From assembly GCF_015680405.1 (NCBI RefSeq), contig NZ_JADLJS010000019.1:28869-92868 (forward strand): 64,000 bases of DNA, written 5' to 3'. Positions within the stretch are counted from its first letter, which is position 1; the number at the start of each line of letters is the position of its first letter. Positions 7,175 through 17,100 of this stretch are shown one piece after another. The translations under genes were made by a program, and so were the position numbers. The notes under the pieces were generated by a model. The model ran no database searches and was not told where the DNA came from. It was given only the letters and a program-made list of their open reading frames with translations. This DNA is from Pseudomonas pudica. GTDB lineage: Bacteria > Pseudomonadota > Gammaproteobacteria > Pseudomonadales > Pseudomonadaceae.

Positions 7175-10100
7175 ATGGCCGACCAACAAGTCCAGGGAAT
7201 GCTGGTCCAGATCGAGGCCACCACGGCGCAGCTGCGCCGCGAGCTGGCCAGCGCCGACGAGGTGGTGGCGCGCACCTCGCAGTCGATCGACCGCAATCTG
7301 GCGCAGGTTGACTCCGCGTTCGACAGCGCGGGCGGCGCGGCCCAGCAGGCCGGCGTGTTGATCCGTGGCGCCTTTGCGGCCGTGGCCGGTGCGGGTGTAA
7401 TCGGTGGAATCATCAAGCAAGTCGACGCCTACGGGCAGATGTCCGACCGTATGAAGGCCGCCGCCGGCAGTGCTGGCGAATATCAGGCGGTGCAGGAGCA
7501 CCTGCTGCGTACGGCCCAGGAAACCTACCGCCCCTTGGCCGAGGCGCAAGAGCTTTACATCCGTACCGCCGATGCGATGCGCAGCTTGGGCTATGACACC
7601 CAGCAGACCCTCGACATCACCGACAGCTTCAGCTTCCTGCTGGTAACGAACGCCGCGTCCGCTGACAAAGCCGGGTCTGCCCTTGGCGCTTACTCCAAGG
7701 CTTTGCAGACCGGCAAAGTTGAGGCCGATGGCTGGGTTTCGATTCAGGAAGCGATGCCAACGATCGTTGGAGCGATCGCTTCGGCTACCGGCAAGAGCGC
7801 AGAGGAGATCCGCAAGCTTGGCGTGGAAGGCAAGCTGTCGCTGGAAACGATCAACACCGGTCTCCTGCGTACCGTGGAGGCCAATCGCAAGGCTGCGGCC
7901 GACATGTCCACCAGTGTGCAGGACGCCCTGGTAAACATCGGCAACGTCGTTCAGTCTTTCTTGGGCGGCATGGAGGAGCAGACCGGCGCTGTCGCGGGCC
8001 TGTCGAGCGTGCTGATTGCCTTGGCCGACAACGTCGACCTGGTGGCGGTGGCCATGGGCGGCGTGGGCGTTGCAGCTCTGACCAACTATGTGGCGAAGTC
8101 TGGGCTGGCCGTGAAGGCTGCGCTGACCGACAGGGCGGCTCGTATCGCCCAGGCTGAGGCCGTGGTGCAGGCGGCTCTCGCCGATCAGCGCAAGGCCGAG
8201 ACCGCAACCATTCTTGCCGCCCGCGAGGCTGCTGCGGCGCGCGGCACTGCGGTACAGACGCAGATGTCCATCCAGCTGGCCCAGGCGCGGCAGCGCGAAG
8301 CAGCTGCTACTGCTGCGGTAGCAACTGCACAGGCTGGTCTTCGCACCGTCAGTGCAGGGCTCCTCAGCTTCCTGGGTGGGCCTATGGGGCTTGCCCTGTT
8401 GGCCGGCACGGCGGCTGCCAGCTTTCTGCTGCTGAGCAACAACGCCGATCAGGCGGGCGTGAGCCTGGAAGACCTGCACAAGCCGGTTGCCCAGCTGCGG
8501 GAGGAATTCTCAAAGCTCAACAAGGACCAGCGCGAAGCATCGCTGGTCAAGTGGCAGCAGGAGCAGGTCACTGCGACCGACAAGGTCAAGGACGCCTATG
8601 GCGACCTGGCGCAGTCCATCCGTTCTGCCGTGGTGACTGCGCCTGCGCGCGACTCCGGTGGCCAGTACAACCGGCAGCTGGCTGAGTACCAGGCCCTGGT
8701 CGACCGCCTCAATGAAGCGCGATTGGCAGGCGAGGGGCTTTCGCCGATCTTGCAAGAGGTCGGTAACCGCCTTCAATTGCCTGCCGGCACGGTGCAGCAG
8801 TGGATAACCCAGGCCGGCGCGGTCAGCGACGCCGACCAGCGTTCGGGCTTGATCGCCGAAACACTAAGGGTGCTCACCGGCGTAACCGAGGAAAACACCT
8901 CGGCCACCCAGGCGAACAACGCCGCGAAGGCCGGCATGAGCACCGCCGGGCAGACGTACCTCGAAACGCTACAGAAGCAGCTTGCGGGCCTGCAGGACAA
9001 TGGCGACGCCACCAAGGCCGCCAACCGATACATCGCGGAAAACGCCGACCTCACCGAAACCGATCGCCAAGCGATTCTTTCGGCGGCCAGTGCGATCGAG
9101 TCGCAGAAGAAAGCCAACAAGGATGCCACCGAGGGCAGCAAGGGCCGCACCAAGGCCCTGAATGATGAGATCAAGGCCCTCGACGCAATCATTGATCGGG
9201 CGCTGCCGGAGAAGAAGCGGCTCGCCGACCTGGCCGAGGGAGTTCAGGGCCTGCGCAAGGCCCAGGCCGTCGGCAAGATCACCGCCGCCGAGATGGAGCT
9301 CGGCATCAAGAACCTGAACACGGCGTACGCCGATACCACCATCCAGAAGCGGGCGGAGGAGGAAAAGAAGCTTGCGGAGATCCGGCGCAACAGCGCCGAG
9401 GCCTACCGCAAGGCCATGGAGGTGGTGCTGCAGACCCGCCAGGACGCCATCAATGCGGACGTTGCCGGGGTTGGGATGGGCGACGATCAGCGCGAGGAAG
9501 CCGATCGGCTGAATGCCGTGCGTCAGAAGTATGCCGAAGCGCGCCGGCAGCTGGAGGAACAGCAGGAGGATGTCTCGCGGCGGCTCAGCCAGGACGCCTA
9601 CCAGCAACGGCTGGCTGATCTGGCTGACTATCAGGCCCGCGAGCTGCAGATGGAGGTCGACGGGTTTGAGGCGAGGCTGCAAGCCCAGCGGGACTACCGC
9701 AACGGCGTCAAACGAGCTTGGGCCAACATCCAGGCAGATGCGGCGAACGTGGCTGGCGCCACTGACGACATGCTCACGACGGGTTTCAACAAGGCACGCG
9801 ACAGCCTGGCCGACTTCGCTATCAAAGGCAAAGCCAGCTTCAGGGATTTCGCATCGGGCGTCATCAACGACATGGCCAGGATCGCCAGCCAGCAGGCCGC
9901 CAGCTCACTGCTGAGTGGGCTGGTTGGCCTGGGCGTCTCCGCGGTTGGCAATTACTTAGGCGGCGGCTCCGGCAACGGCATGACGCCTGGTTCTGCTGGC
10001 GCCATATCGTCGAATCTCGGTGCTTCGCAAGCTGGCTATGGCGCCAAGTACTTTCCTCAGGCGCTGGGTGGTGCATGGTCTGACGGCGTGCAGATGTTCG

Positions 10101-10462
10101 CCAAGGGCGGAGCTTTCACCAACAGCGTGTTGAGCAGACCGACTGCCTTTGGAATTGCGAATGGCGGCCTGGGTGTAGCCGGCGAGGCTGGGCCCGAGGC
10201 AATCATGCCTCTGGCCAGAGGCTCGGACGGATCACTTGGGGTTCAGGTCGTTGGCGGCAATGGCAGCGGGGCCACGGTGGTTCAGCTCAACGTGCCGGTT
10301 TCGGTGAACGTTGAGGACCGGAGCGCTGACGGCATGGAGCTGGACAGCGCCGCTCTCCAGCAGAATCTGCAACAACAGATGCAGGGGGTGGCAGAGCGGG
10401 CTATTGCCGCTTCCTGGCGGGCCGGGGGAGTGAGCTATCGAAACAGTAACGGGAGACGCTGA
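7175..10462 (+). CDS. Tail tape measure protein
   Basis: ATG 7175 has GGAG six bases upstream; the longer frame from TTG 7157 runs through the terminator hairpin. The 1095-residue product has the composition of a tape measure protein: long helical Ala/Gln/Glu/Lys-rich stretches (for example residues about 310-390 and 700-900), and hydrophobic segments near the N-terminus (GAFAAVAGAGVIGGII) and around GLALLAGTAAASFLLL. The C-terminal part is Gly-rich, with the FAKGGAFTNSVLSRPTAFGIANGGLGVAGEAGPEAIMPL pattern seen in lambda-like phages. It sets tail length. The stop overlaps the next ATG by one base. Confidence 0.95.
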   Translation: MADQQVQGMLVQIEATTAQLRRELASADEVVARTSQSIDRNLAQVDSAFDSAGGAAQQAGVLIRGAFAAVAGAGVIGGIIKQVDAYGQMSDRMKAAAGSAGEYQAVQEHLLRTAQETYRPLAEAQELYIRTADAMRSLGYDTQQTLDITDSFSFLLVTNAASADKAGSALGAYSKALQTGKVEADGWVSIQEAMPTIVGAIASATGKSAEEIRKLGVEGKLSLETINTGLLRTVEANRKAAADMSTSVQDALVNIGNVVQSFLGGMEEQTGAVAGLSSVLIALADNVDLVAVAMGGVGVAALTNYVAKSGLAVKAALTDRAARIAQAEAVVQAALADQRKAETATILAAREAAAARGTAVQTQMSIQLAQARQREAAATAAVATAQAGLRTVSAGLLSFLGGPMGLALLAGTAAASFLLLSNNADQAGVSLEDLHKPVAQLREEFSKLNKDQREASLVKWQQEQVTATDKVKDAYGDLAQSIRSAVVTAPARDSGGQYNRQLAEYQALVDRLNEARLAGEGLSPILQEVGNRLQLPAGTVQQWITQAGAVSDADQRSGLIAETLRVLTGVTEENTSATQANNAAKAGMSTAGQTYLETLQKQLAGLQDNGDATKAANRYIAENADLTETDRQAILSAASAIESQKKANKDATEGSKGRTKALNDEIKALDAIIDRALPEKKRLADLAEGVQGLRKAQAVGKITAAEMELGIKNLNTAYADTTIQKRAEEEKKLAEIRRNSAEAYRKAMEVVLQTRQDAINADVAGVGMGDDQREEADRLNAVRQKYAEARRQLEEQQEDVSRRLSQDAYQQRLADLADYQARELQMEVDGFEARLQAQRDYRNGVKRAWANIQADAANVAGATDDMLTTGFNKARDSLADFAIKGKASFRDFASGVINDMARIASQQAASSLLSGLVGLGVSAVGNYLGGGSGNGMTPGSAGAISSNLGASQAGYGAKYFPQALGGAWSDGVQMFAKGGAFTNSVLSRPTAFGIANGGLGVAGEAGPEAIMPLARGSDGSLGVQVVGGNGSGATVVQLNVPVSVNVEDRSADGMELDSAALQQNLQQQMQGVAERAIAASWRAGGVSYRNSNGRR

Positions 10463-10800
10463 TGGCGATCGAAACATTCACCTGGGCGCCAGATGACGAG
10501 GCCAGCGGTGACAGCACCTTGCGCACCCGGAAATCACAGTTCGGGGACAACTACGCCCAAGTGTCCACTGATGGCCTGAATGCCGAGTCTGACAGCTGGT
10601 CGCTGTCGTTCGGCGGCCTGGCTGACGAGGTCGCCCCCATCCTGGCGTTCATCCGGCGGCACCGGGGGGCAAAGTCGTTCTTGTGGACGAACCCAGAGGG
10701 CGTGCTCGGCTTGTACCGGTGCGAGACGTTCAGGCAGCAACGCAAGCCGGGCGGCGTGGCGGTGCTGACAGCCTCCTTTGAAAGAGCATTTCATCCATGA
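10462..10800 (+). CDS. Minor tail protein M-like
   Basis: The 112-residue product (MAIETFTWAPDDEASGDSTLR) has the features of lambda gpM: beta-rich, an RKSQFGDNYAQVSTDGLN segment, and a C-terminal VAVLTASFERAFHP. gpM is part of the tail tip initiator complex. It shares one base with the tape measure stop, overlaps the L gene by four bases, and sits in the expected H-M-L order. Confidence 0.88.
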   Translation: MAIETFTWAPDDEASGDSTLRTRKSQFGDNYAQVSTDGLNAESDSWSLSFGGLADEVAPILAFIRRHRGAKSFLWTNPEGVLGLYRCETFRQQRKPGGVAVLTASFERAFHP

Positions 10801-11546
10801 GCTTGATCACTCAGCTACAGAAGCTGGAGCCGGGCGCGGAAATCCTTCTGTTCGAATTGGATGGCTCCGATTTTGGAGCGGACACGCTGCGATTCCACGG
10901 GCACGCGATACCGCACACACCTCAAGAACTGGCAGCGGCTGGCGCGAGCGCCGACCAGCTGCCGGCGAAGTCGATCTGGTGGCAGGGCAATGAGTACGGC
11001 GCCTGGCCGGTGCAGATCGAGGGCATCGAAGCGAACTCGGACGGCACCGCCGTGCGCCCCACGCTGACCGTGGGCAACGTGAATGGCCGGATCACAGCCT
11101 TGTGCCTGGCCTTCGACAACCTCATCGAGTTCAAGCTGACCATGCGCCACACGATGGCGCGTTACCTGGATGCGGTGAACTTTCCGGCAGGCAACACTGA
11201 GGCCGACCCGACCGAGGAAGCCATCGAGGTCTGGTACATCGACCAGAAGGTGTCCGAGAACGGCACCACGGTTTCTTGGGAGCTGGCCAGCCCTGGCGAC
11301 GTGGGCGGGGAGACGATCGGCCGGCAGATGACCCAGCTATGCCACTGGGCAATGACTGCCGGCTACCGTGGCCCGAACTGTGGATACACCGGCCCCTACT
11401 ACGACTTGGACGGCAAGCCCACGGATGACCCGGCCAAAGACCAGTGCAACGGTTGCCTCGACTCAGGCTGCACCGTCCGGTTTGGCCAGGGCAACCAACT
11501 GCCCTTTGGCGGCTTCCCGGCCGTTTCCCTCATCGCACGGAGCTGA
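10797..11546 (+). CDS. Minor tail protein L-like, Fe-S tail tip protein
   Basis: The 249-residue protein matches lambda gpL in length and layout. An N-terminal DUF-type beta domain with ELDGSDFGADTLRFHG and VWYIDQKVSENG is followed by a C-terminal cysteine domain. Cys182 (LCHW), Cys195 (GPNCGY), Cys217 and Cys220 (QCNGC) and Cys225 (SGC) are available for the [4Fe-4S] cluster known for gpL. The protein helps form the tip hub. It overlaps the M gene by four bases. Confidence 0.9.
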   Translation: MSLITQLQKLEPGAEILLFELDGSDFGADTLRFHGHAIPHTPQELAAAGASADQLPAKSIWWQGNEYGAWPVQIEGIEANSDGTAVRPTLTVGNVNGRITALCLAFDNLIEFKLTMRHTMARYLDAVNFPAGNTEADPTEEAIEVWYIDQKVSENGTTVSWELASPGDVGGETIGRQMTQLCHWAMTAGYRGPNCGYTGPYYDLDGKPTDDPAKDQCNGCLDSGCTVRFGQGNQLPFGGFPAVSLIARS

Positions 11547-11548
11547 CC

Positions 11549-12304
11549 ATGCGCAAACACATCCTGGCCGCCGTGCAAGCGCACGCAGCGGCTGAATACC
11601 CTCGGGAGTGCTGCGGGCTGCTCATCGCTGTGGGGCGCGCTCAGCGGTACTTCCCGTGTGACAACACCGCTGCGGATCCTGCAGAGGAGTTCCGCATCTC
11701 GCCGGAGCAGTACGCTGCAGCCGAAGATCAGGGTGAAGTGATCGGCATTGTTCACTCGCATCCAGATGCCACCAGCAGGCCTTCACCCCGTGACCTGGCC
11801 ATGTGCGAGGCCACTGGGTTGCCCTGGCACATCCTATCCTGGCCGGAGGGTGACCTGCGCACCGTCACGCCAACCGGTCACGCACCGTTGCTCGGCCGGC
11901 CGTTCGTGCACGGAGCCTGGGACTGCTGGCAGGTCTGCGCGGACTGGTACAAACGGCAGTGGGGCCTGGATTTCCCGGCCTATAGTCGTGAAGAGGGCTG
12001 GTGGGAGCAGGCGGACGGACCGAGTCTCTATGAGCAGGCTTATGAGGCAGCCGGCTTCTACCAGGTCAGCCAGCCGCAACGCGGCGACATGATCGTCATG
12101 GCCGTGGGTCGCACGGCTCATCCGAACCACGCCGGCATCTACCTGGGTGGTGACGCGCGGCTGCCCGAGGAAGCGGCTCAGGTTTTCGGGCCAGGGCCGT
12201 TCATGCTGCACCACTTGCTGGGGCGGCCATCGGAAATCATCGTGTTCGGCGGGCCTTGGCTCGAACGGATGCGCCTTGTGTTGCGTCATCAGGACGCAAA
12301 ATGA
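11549..12304 (+). CDS. Tail tip protein K-like (JAMM + NlpC/P60 domains)
   Basis: ATG 11549 follows CGGAG and the L stop, giving 251 residues; the longer frame to 11444 lies inside L. The N-terminal half is a JAB1/MPN domain with Glu in EYPRECCGLL, the HSH motif in IVHSHPDATSRPS and a downstream Asp. The C-terminal half is NlpC/P60-like with the likely nucleophile Cys in AWDCWQVCADWY and His in HPNHAGIYLG. Lambda gpK has this same arrangement and acts in tail tip assembly and maybe peptidoglycan cleavage. Confidence 0.92.
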   Translation: MRKHILAAVQAHAAAEYPRECCGLLIAVGRAQRYFPCDNTAADPAEEFRISPEQYAAAEDQGEVIGIVHSHPDATSRPSPRDLAMCEATGLPWHILSWPEGDLRTVTPTGHAPLLGRPFVHGAWDCWQVCADWYKRQWGLDFPAYSREEGWWEQADGPSLYEQAYEAAGFYQVSQPQRGDMIVMAVGRTAHPNHAGIYLGGDARLPEEAAQVFGPGPFMLHHLLGRPSEIIVFGGPWLERMRLVLRHQDAK

Positions 12305-12501
12305 AGCGGCTTGGCCGCAGGAGAGAGTGAGATGCAGCATGCCACAAGGGAGTATCAACCCTAAGCGTTCGCTGAAGTCACCTTGCATGGCTTGGGCGCG
12401 CATCGAATTGGCTGAATGCGCGCGAGACAGGATCGCCCTATGATTCGGTGAGTCCACGACTGATAATGCCTCGAATCTCAATATTCAAGGCAGGGCCAAT
12501 A

Positions 12502-12879
12502 ATGGACTACGGTGCAACTCGCTACGCCCTATTTGCCATTCCCTTCTTCGTAATGTGCCAGCCATTACAAGCATCGACGTGGCAAATTTGCCGTATGGAG
12601 CTACAGATCACTGATGTGTTGAAGCTTCCCTATCCAAAGCTACAGGCCCAGGTCGTGAAGGTAAGCCAGGCATCGACCACGGCAGAATGCCCGGAAAAGG
12701 GGGCGACTATCACATTCGTACCGGAAACTGCTGATTACCAAAGCACGCTCCCACGCAGGCAGTGGCCCAAAAAAGGCCAGTTGATGCACATCAACTACCG
12801 ATATCTGGATGGGACGTGTAAAGGCGATGGCCATCCCCATGAGTGCCGTATTGAACACTACCCCATAGCGGGTACTTGA
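12502..12879 (+). CDS. Exported prophage protein of unknown function (moron candidate)
   Basis: From ATG 12502 the product is 125 residues with a likely signal peptide (MDYGATRYALFAIPFFVMCQ, cleavage near LQAS). The mature part has Cys in WQICR, TAECP, GTCKG and HECRI, enough for two disulfides. A frame extension to 12448 exists. It sits between K and I, a place where lambdoid phages carry no essential gene, about 200 bases after K. An exported product in a lysogen suggests host envelope alteration or superinfection exclusion, but no family is recognised. The ribosome site is weak. Confidence 0.6.
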   Translation: MDYGATRYALFAIPFFVMCQPLQASTWQICRMELQITDVLKLPYPKLQAQVVKVSQASTTAECPEKGATITFVPETADYQSTLPRRQWPKKGQLMHINYRYLDGTCKGDGHPHECRIEHYPIAGT

Positions 12880-13001
12880 TAAGCGTCCGACGAACACATG
12901 TTCACTACAAGCAGGTCGAAGAACTTGCGGCGAGCAAGGGCCATGCACCCGATTTCGGTGATAGCCATCCGATATTCCTTTGGGATGCGATAGCCCGGGT
13001 T

Positions 13002-13030
13002 TTGGCGCCTCCCGTTGATGGTGGTAGATT
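13002..13030 (+). promoter_or_regulatory. Putative sigma-70 promoter for lipoprotein moron
   Basis: TTGGCG (13002-13007), a 17-base spacer and TAGATT (13025-13030) lie 25 bases before the lipoprotein ATG. This is good spacing and four of six matches in each box, and would allow expression in the lysogen independent of late transcription. Confidence 0.45.
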
Positions 13031-13055
13031 GCCCGCATCAAAAAGGAGGGATTAC

Positions 13056-13388
13056 ATGCGAATTCTGATCGGTGCGATAGGGCTGGCGTTGTTGGCGGGG
13101 TGCGTGTCACCGGCGGACCTTGAGGAGAAGGGCCCTGTCCTTGATTCGCTCACGCAAAAATCGGCACGTGACTATTCGAAGTGCCTGACCCCCAAGTGGC
13201 AGGATCTCAATGCCCGAGTCGCATCGACTGAAATTGAAAGTGGGTACCGCATTCGTTTGGATATCGATATGGTCGGCACGCCGGTAATGGCTCTTGTCGA
13301 GGAGGCCGCCGGAGGCGCCAAGGTGCGTGTGTACATCAGGAATAGCACCTGGTCCAACTGGGTAAGCGTTGCACGCAGCTGCATATGA
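13056..13388 (+). CDS. Prophage-encoded lipoprotein (moron candidate)
   Basis: ATG 13056 has a strong AAGGAGGG site. The 110-residue product begins MRILIGAIGLALLAGCVS with a lipobox LLAGC, so it should be lipidated; the residue after Cys is Val, not Asp, favouring the outer membrane. The mature part has two further Cys (SKCLTP and ARSCI) and a short beta-rich stretch. It has its own putative promoter and is followed by a hairpin-T terminator, the classic layout of a lambdoid moron. Phage lipoproteins such as T5 Llp block receptors against superinfection; that role here is inference. Confidence 0.75.
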   Translation: MRILIGAIGLALLAGCVSPADLEEKGPVLDSLTQKSARDYSKCLTPKWQDLNARVASTEIESGYRIRLDIDMVGTPVMALVEEAAGGAKVRVYIRNSTWSNWVSVARSCI

Positions 13389-13406
13389 TCTAGTCCTGAA
13401 ACATGA

Positions 13407-13427
13407 ACCGCCTTCGGGCGGTTTTTT
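13407..13427 (+). terminator. Hairpin-T6 module with SD, before tail gene I
   Basis: ACCGCC / TTCG / GGCGGT (13407-13422) with six Ts, followed by ATTGCCTGGAGAAAAGC and ATG 13445. It serves as terminator of the lipoprotein gene and its 3' side is the leader of the next gene. Confidence 0.8.
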
Positions 13428-13444
13428 ATTGCCTGGAGAAAAGC

Positions 13445-14056
13445 ATGGCTGCAATACCCGCTCATAATGAGCCAATGACAATAATCAAACTGTCTGGTCC
13501 TCTCGCCAGGCGATTCGGCAGAGTGCATCGCCGGCTTCTGGACGTAAGAAGCTTCAGAGATGCATGTAGAGCTCTCAGCGCTACGCTGCCTAGCTTTGAT
13601 GAAGAAATAAAACGGCTAGATCGCCTGGGGATGAGGTTCGCCATTTTCCGTAATGGCCAGAACGTTGGGGAGAGCGAGTTCGACCGAGGTGGTGTGCGGG
13701 AAGTACGGATAGTCCCTATTGCGGAAGGACGCAAGCGCGGAGGGACTCTTCAGACAGTCATCGGGGCAGTCTTGATCGCGACTGCATTTGTGCTGTCCTT
13801 CACGCCTTTCGCCGGTGCATCTCCGTTCCTCTATCAGGCTGGCGCGGCCATGATGATTGGTGGCGTCATCCAGATGCTCAGCCCCCAAGCCAAGGGCCTG
13901 TCCCAAAGCGCTGCACCCGAAAACTTGGCGTCCTACGCCTTCGGCAGCGCTAAGAACACCACCGCAAGCGGCAACCCAGTCCCGATCTGCATCGGCGAGC
14001 GCCGGTGGGGCGGGGCGATCATTTCGGCCTCCATCGAGGCACAGGACAAGGCCTAG
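13445..14056 (+). CDS. Tail assembly protein I-like
   Basis: ATG 13445 follows CTGGAGAAAAGC, giving 203 residues. The N-terminal half holds MTIIKLSGPLARRFGR and FDEEIKRLDRLGMRFAIF. The middle has a hydrophobic pair of helices (TVIGAVLIATAFVLSF and AAMMIGGVIQMLS), and the tail carries NPVPICIGERRWGG, which resembles the C-terminus of lambda gpI and its relatives. gpI is needed for tail tip assembly and lies directly before J, as here. Confidence 0.88.
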   Translation: MAAIPAHNEPMTIIKLSGPLARRFGRVHRRLLDVRSFRDACRALSATLPSFDEEIKRLDRLGMRFAIFRNGQNVGESEFDRGGVREVRIVPIAEGRKRGGTLQTVIGAVLIATAFVLSFTPFAGASPFLYQAGAAMMIGGVIQMLSPQAKGLSQSAAPENLASYAFGSAKNTTASGNPVPICIGERRWGGAIISASIEAQDKA

Positions 14057-14074
14057 CGCCGATTCAGCGTACAA

Positions 14075-14095
14075 ACCGCCTCCGGGCGGTTTTTT
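14075..14095 (+). terminator. Hairpin-T6 module with SD, before J
   Basis: ACCGCC / TCCG / GGCGGT (14075-14090) plus a T-run to 14095, then GTTGCCCGGAGGAAAGC and ATG 14113. Nearly identical to the modules at 7138 and 13407. Confidence 0.78.
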
Positions 14096-14112
14096 GTTGC
14101 CCGGAGGAAAGC

Positions 14113-17100
14113 ATGGGCCCGACAGATCATCTGGACATCACCGGCGGCAAGGGTGGCGGGAGCAAACCGAAGACACCCGTCGAGGCTCCTGACAGCCTGC
14201 AGTCGACGAACATCGCCAAAATCCTGCTGGCCCTGGGTGAAGGTGAGTTCGACGGCACGCCGACTGATCGCGACATCTACCTCGACAACACGCCGATCAT
14301 GGACGCCAGCGGCAACGTGAACTTCCCGGGTGTGAAGTGGGAGTGGCGCCCTGGCTCCGTCGAGCAGGACTACATCCAGGGTATTCCGTCGGTGGAGAGC
14401 GAGACCACCGTCAACGTCGAACTGCGCAGCGACAACCCGTTCACCCGGGCGCTGAGCAACATCCAACTGTCGGCCGTGCGCGTGCGTATGTCCTGGCCGC
14501 GCCTGGCCCAGCAGGACAGCAGCGGCAACACCAATGGCTACCGCATCGAGTATGCCATCGACATTGCCACCGATGGCGGCGCGTACGTCGAGGCTCACCT
14601 GGGGGCGGTGGACGGCAAAACTACAAACGGGTATCAGCGCTCGGTGCGGGTGAATTTGCCGGCGGCAACGTCCGGTTGGATGATGCGTGTGCGTCGAATT
14701 ACCCCGAATGCCAACAGCGGTACCGTAGCTGACACGATGACCATTGCCGGCTACACCGAGATCATCGACGAGAAGCTGCGCTACCCGAATACGGCTCTGC
14801 TCTACATCGAGTTCGACGCACAACAGTTCCAGAACATCCCGGCCGTGACTGTGAAGTGCAAGGCCAAGCGCTGGCCCGTGCCGTCCAACTACGATCCGGT
14901 GACCCGTACCTACACCGGTGTGTGGGATGGCACCTTCAAGCAGGCTTGGACCAACAATCCGGCGTTCGTCACTTACGGCCTGTGCGTCGAGGACCGTTTT
15001 GGCTTGGGCAAGCGCATCAAGTCATGGATGGTGGACAAATGGGAGATGTACCGCATCGCCCAGTACTGCGACCAGTTGGTTTCGGATGGGCGGGGTGGCC
15101 AGGAACCGCGTTACCTGTGCGACATGAACCTGCAGGGCCGCGCCGAAGCCTGGACCCTGCTGCGCGACCTTTCGGCCATCTACCGTGGCATGGTGTACTG
15201 GGCTCACGGCTCGCTGTTCATGCAGGCGGACATGCCGCGCGCCCAGGACATCGACTACGTGTTCACCCGAGCCAACGTCATCGACGGCGAGTTCGTGTAT
15301 GGCGGGGCCGAGCGCAACACCCACTACAGCCGCGCCCTGGTCAGCTACGACAATCCGGCCAACAATTACGACACCGACGTGATTCCGGTGACCGACCTGG
15401 CACTCCAGAGACGGTACCGAGATCGTCCGGTAGAGATTTCGGCTATCGGGTGCACACGGGCCTCGGAGGCCCAGCGCCGTGGTAAGTGGGCGCTGCTGAG
15501 CAACAGTCAGGATCGCACCGTCACCTTCAAGACTGGCATGGAAGGCCGCATCCCGCTGCCTGGCTTCGTCATCCCTGTGGCTGACGAGCTGGTGGCAGGC
15601 CGGCCTAACGGTGGTCGGATTTCGGCGGCCGCTGGCCGGGTTGTGACGCTGGACCGTGACACGCCTATCAAGGCCGGTGACCGTCTGATCCTGAACCTGC
15701 CGAACGGCACCGCCCAGGCTCGTACCGTGCAGTCCGTTTCTGGCCGCTCCGTGACGGTCACTACCGCATACAGCGTGGAGCCAGAACCCGAGTTGCAATG
15801 GGCGATCGACTATGAGGACCTGGCGGTCCAGCTGTTCCGCGTCCTGAAAACGACGCGCACCCAGGAAGGCGAGTACGAGATCACCGCCCTCGAGTTCAAT
15901 CCGAGCAAGTTTGCGGCTATCGACACTGGTGCCAAGCTGGATGAGCGCCCGATCAGCATCATCCCGGTGACAACCGTGCAGCCGCCGGCCAGCGTGACGC
16001 TGACATCGGCCTATGCCGTTGACCAGGGTATCGGCGTCAACACCATGACGATCGCCTGGCCGGCAGTACAGGGCGCAATTGCTTATGACGTCGAATGGCG
16101 GAAGGACAATGGTAACTGGGTTCGAATTCAGCGTACCGGTGCGACTTCGGTCGATGTGGTAGGGATTTACGCGGGCGCTTACCTTGCCCGTGTGCGTGCA
16201 GTCAGCTCGTTCGACATTACCTCGATTTGGCGCGACTCCACGCTGACCCAGCTGAAGGGGAAAGAGGGGCTGCCGCCCGCGGTTGCATTCCTTTCCACGA
16301 CACCACTCGTATACGGAACTCGTTTGAGTTGGGGCTTCCCGGCTGGCGCCGAAGACACCGAGCGGACGGAGATCTGGCAGAGCGCGACGACCAGTAGTAA
16401 CGACGCCACCAAACTCGGCGACTTCGCCTATCCGCAGGCTGAGCACGAAATCCACGGTCTTGCCGCGGGCGTTTCCTTCTTCTACTGGGCGCGCCTAGTG
16501 GATCGGAGCGGGAATGTCGGTCCATGGTATCCAACTGGTGTCGGGGTGAACGGCCAAGCCAGCAGCGACCAATCGGAATACGAGGAGTACTTCAAGGACA
16601 AGATCACCAATGGCGCTCTGTATCCGGAGCTGCGGGAAGAGATCGAATTGATCTCGGGTCCGCCCACACTGGAAGGCTCTGTCGCTCAGCGAGTTGCAGC
16701 CGAAGCGACGGCGCGCACCCAGGCGATCGACGCCGAGGCGGCGGCACGCGCTCAGGGCCTGCTGGCCGAGGCCCAGGCGCGTGGCACCGCCATCACCAGC
16801 GAGGCGCAGACCCGCCAATCGGCCGATGCCGCCCTGGGTCAGCGCATTGACACCGTCACTGCCTCGGCGGGGGGGAACGCTGCTGCCATCCAGTCGGAGA
16901 TCACCGCGCGCACCAATGCGGACACGGCTCTGGGGCAGCGGATCGACACCGTGGCGGCCAGCAGCGCGGCCAACTCGTCGGCAATCAGCAACGAGACCAC
17001 GGCGCGAACCAATGCGGACGCGGCCCTGGCTTCGCAGATTGCAACAATCCGGGCCGAGTCTGGTGGGTTCGATACCGCTTTGAACTTTGGCTTTGCCGCG

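Noticed and set aside
6602..8479. 625-codon minus-strand ORF opposite the tail chaperone and tape measure genes
   Set aside because: A long antisense frame caused by GC-rich codon bias; composition is rich in Arg, His and Gly and the plus-strand genes are well supported.
12876..13055. N-terminal extension of the lipoprotein frame back to 12876
   Set aside because: The lipobox and AAGGAGGG site place the start at 13056; the extension would bury the signal peptide.
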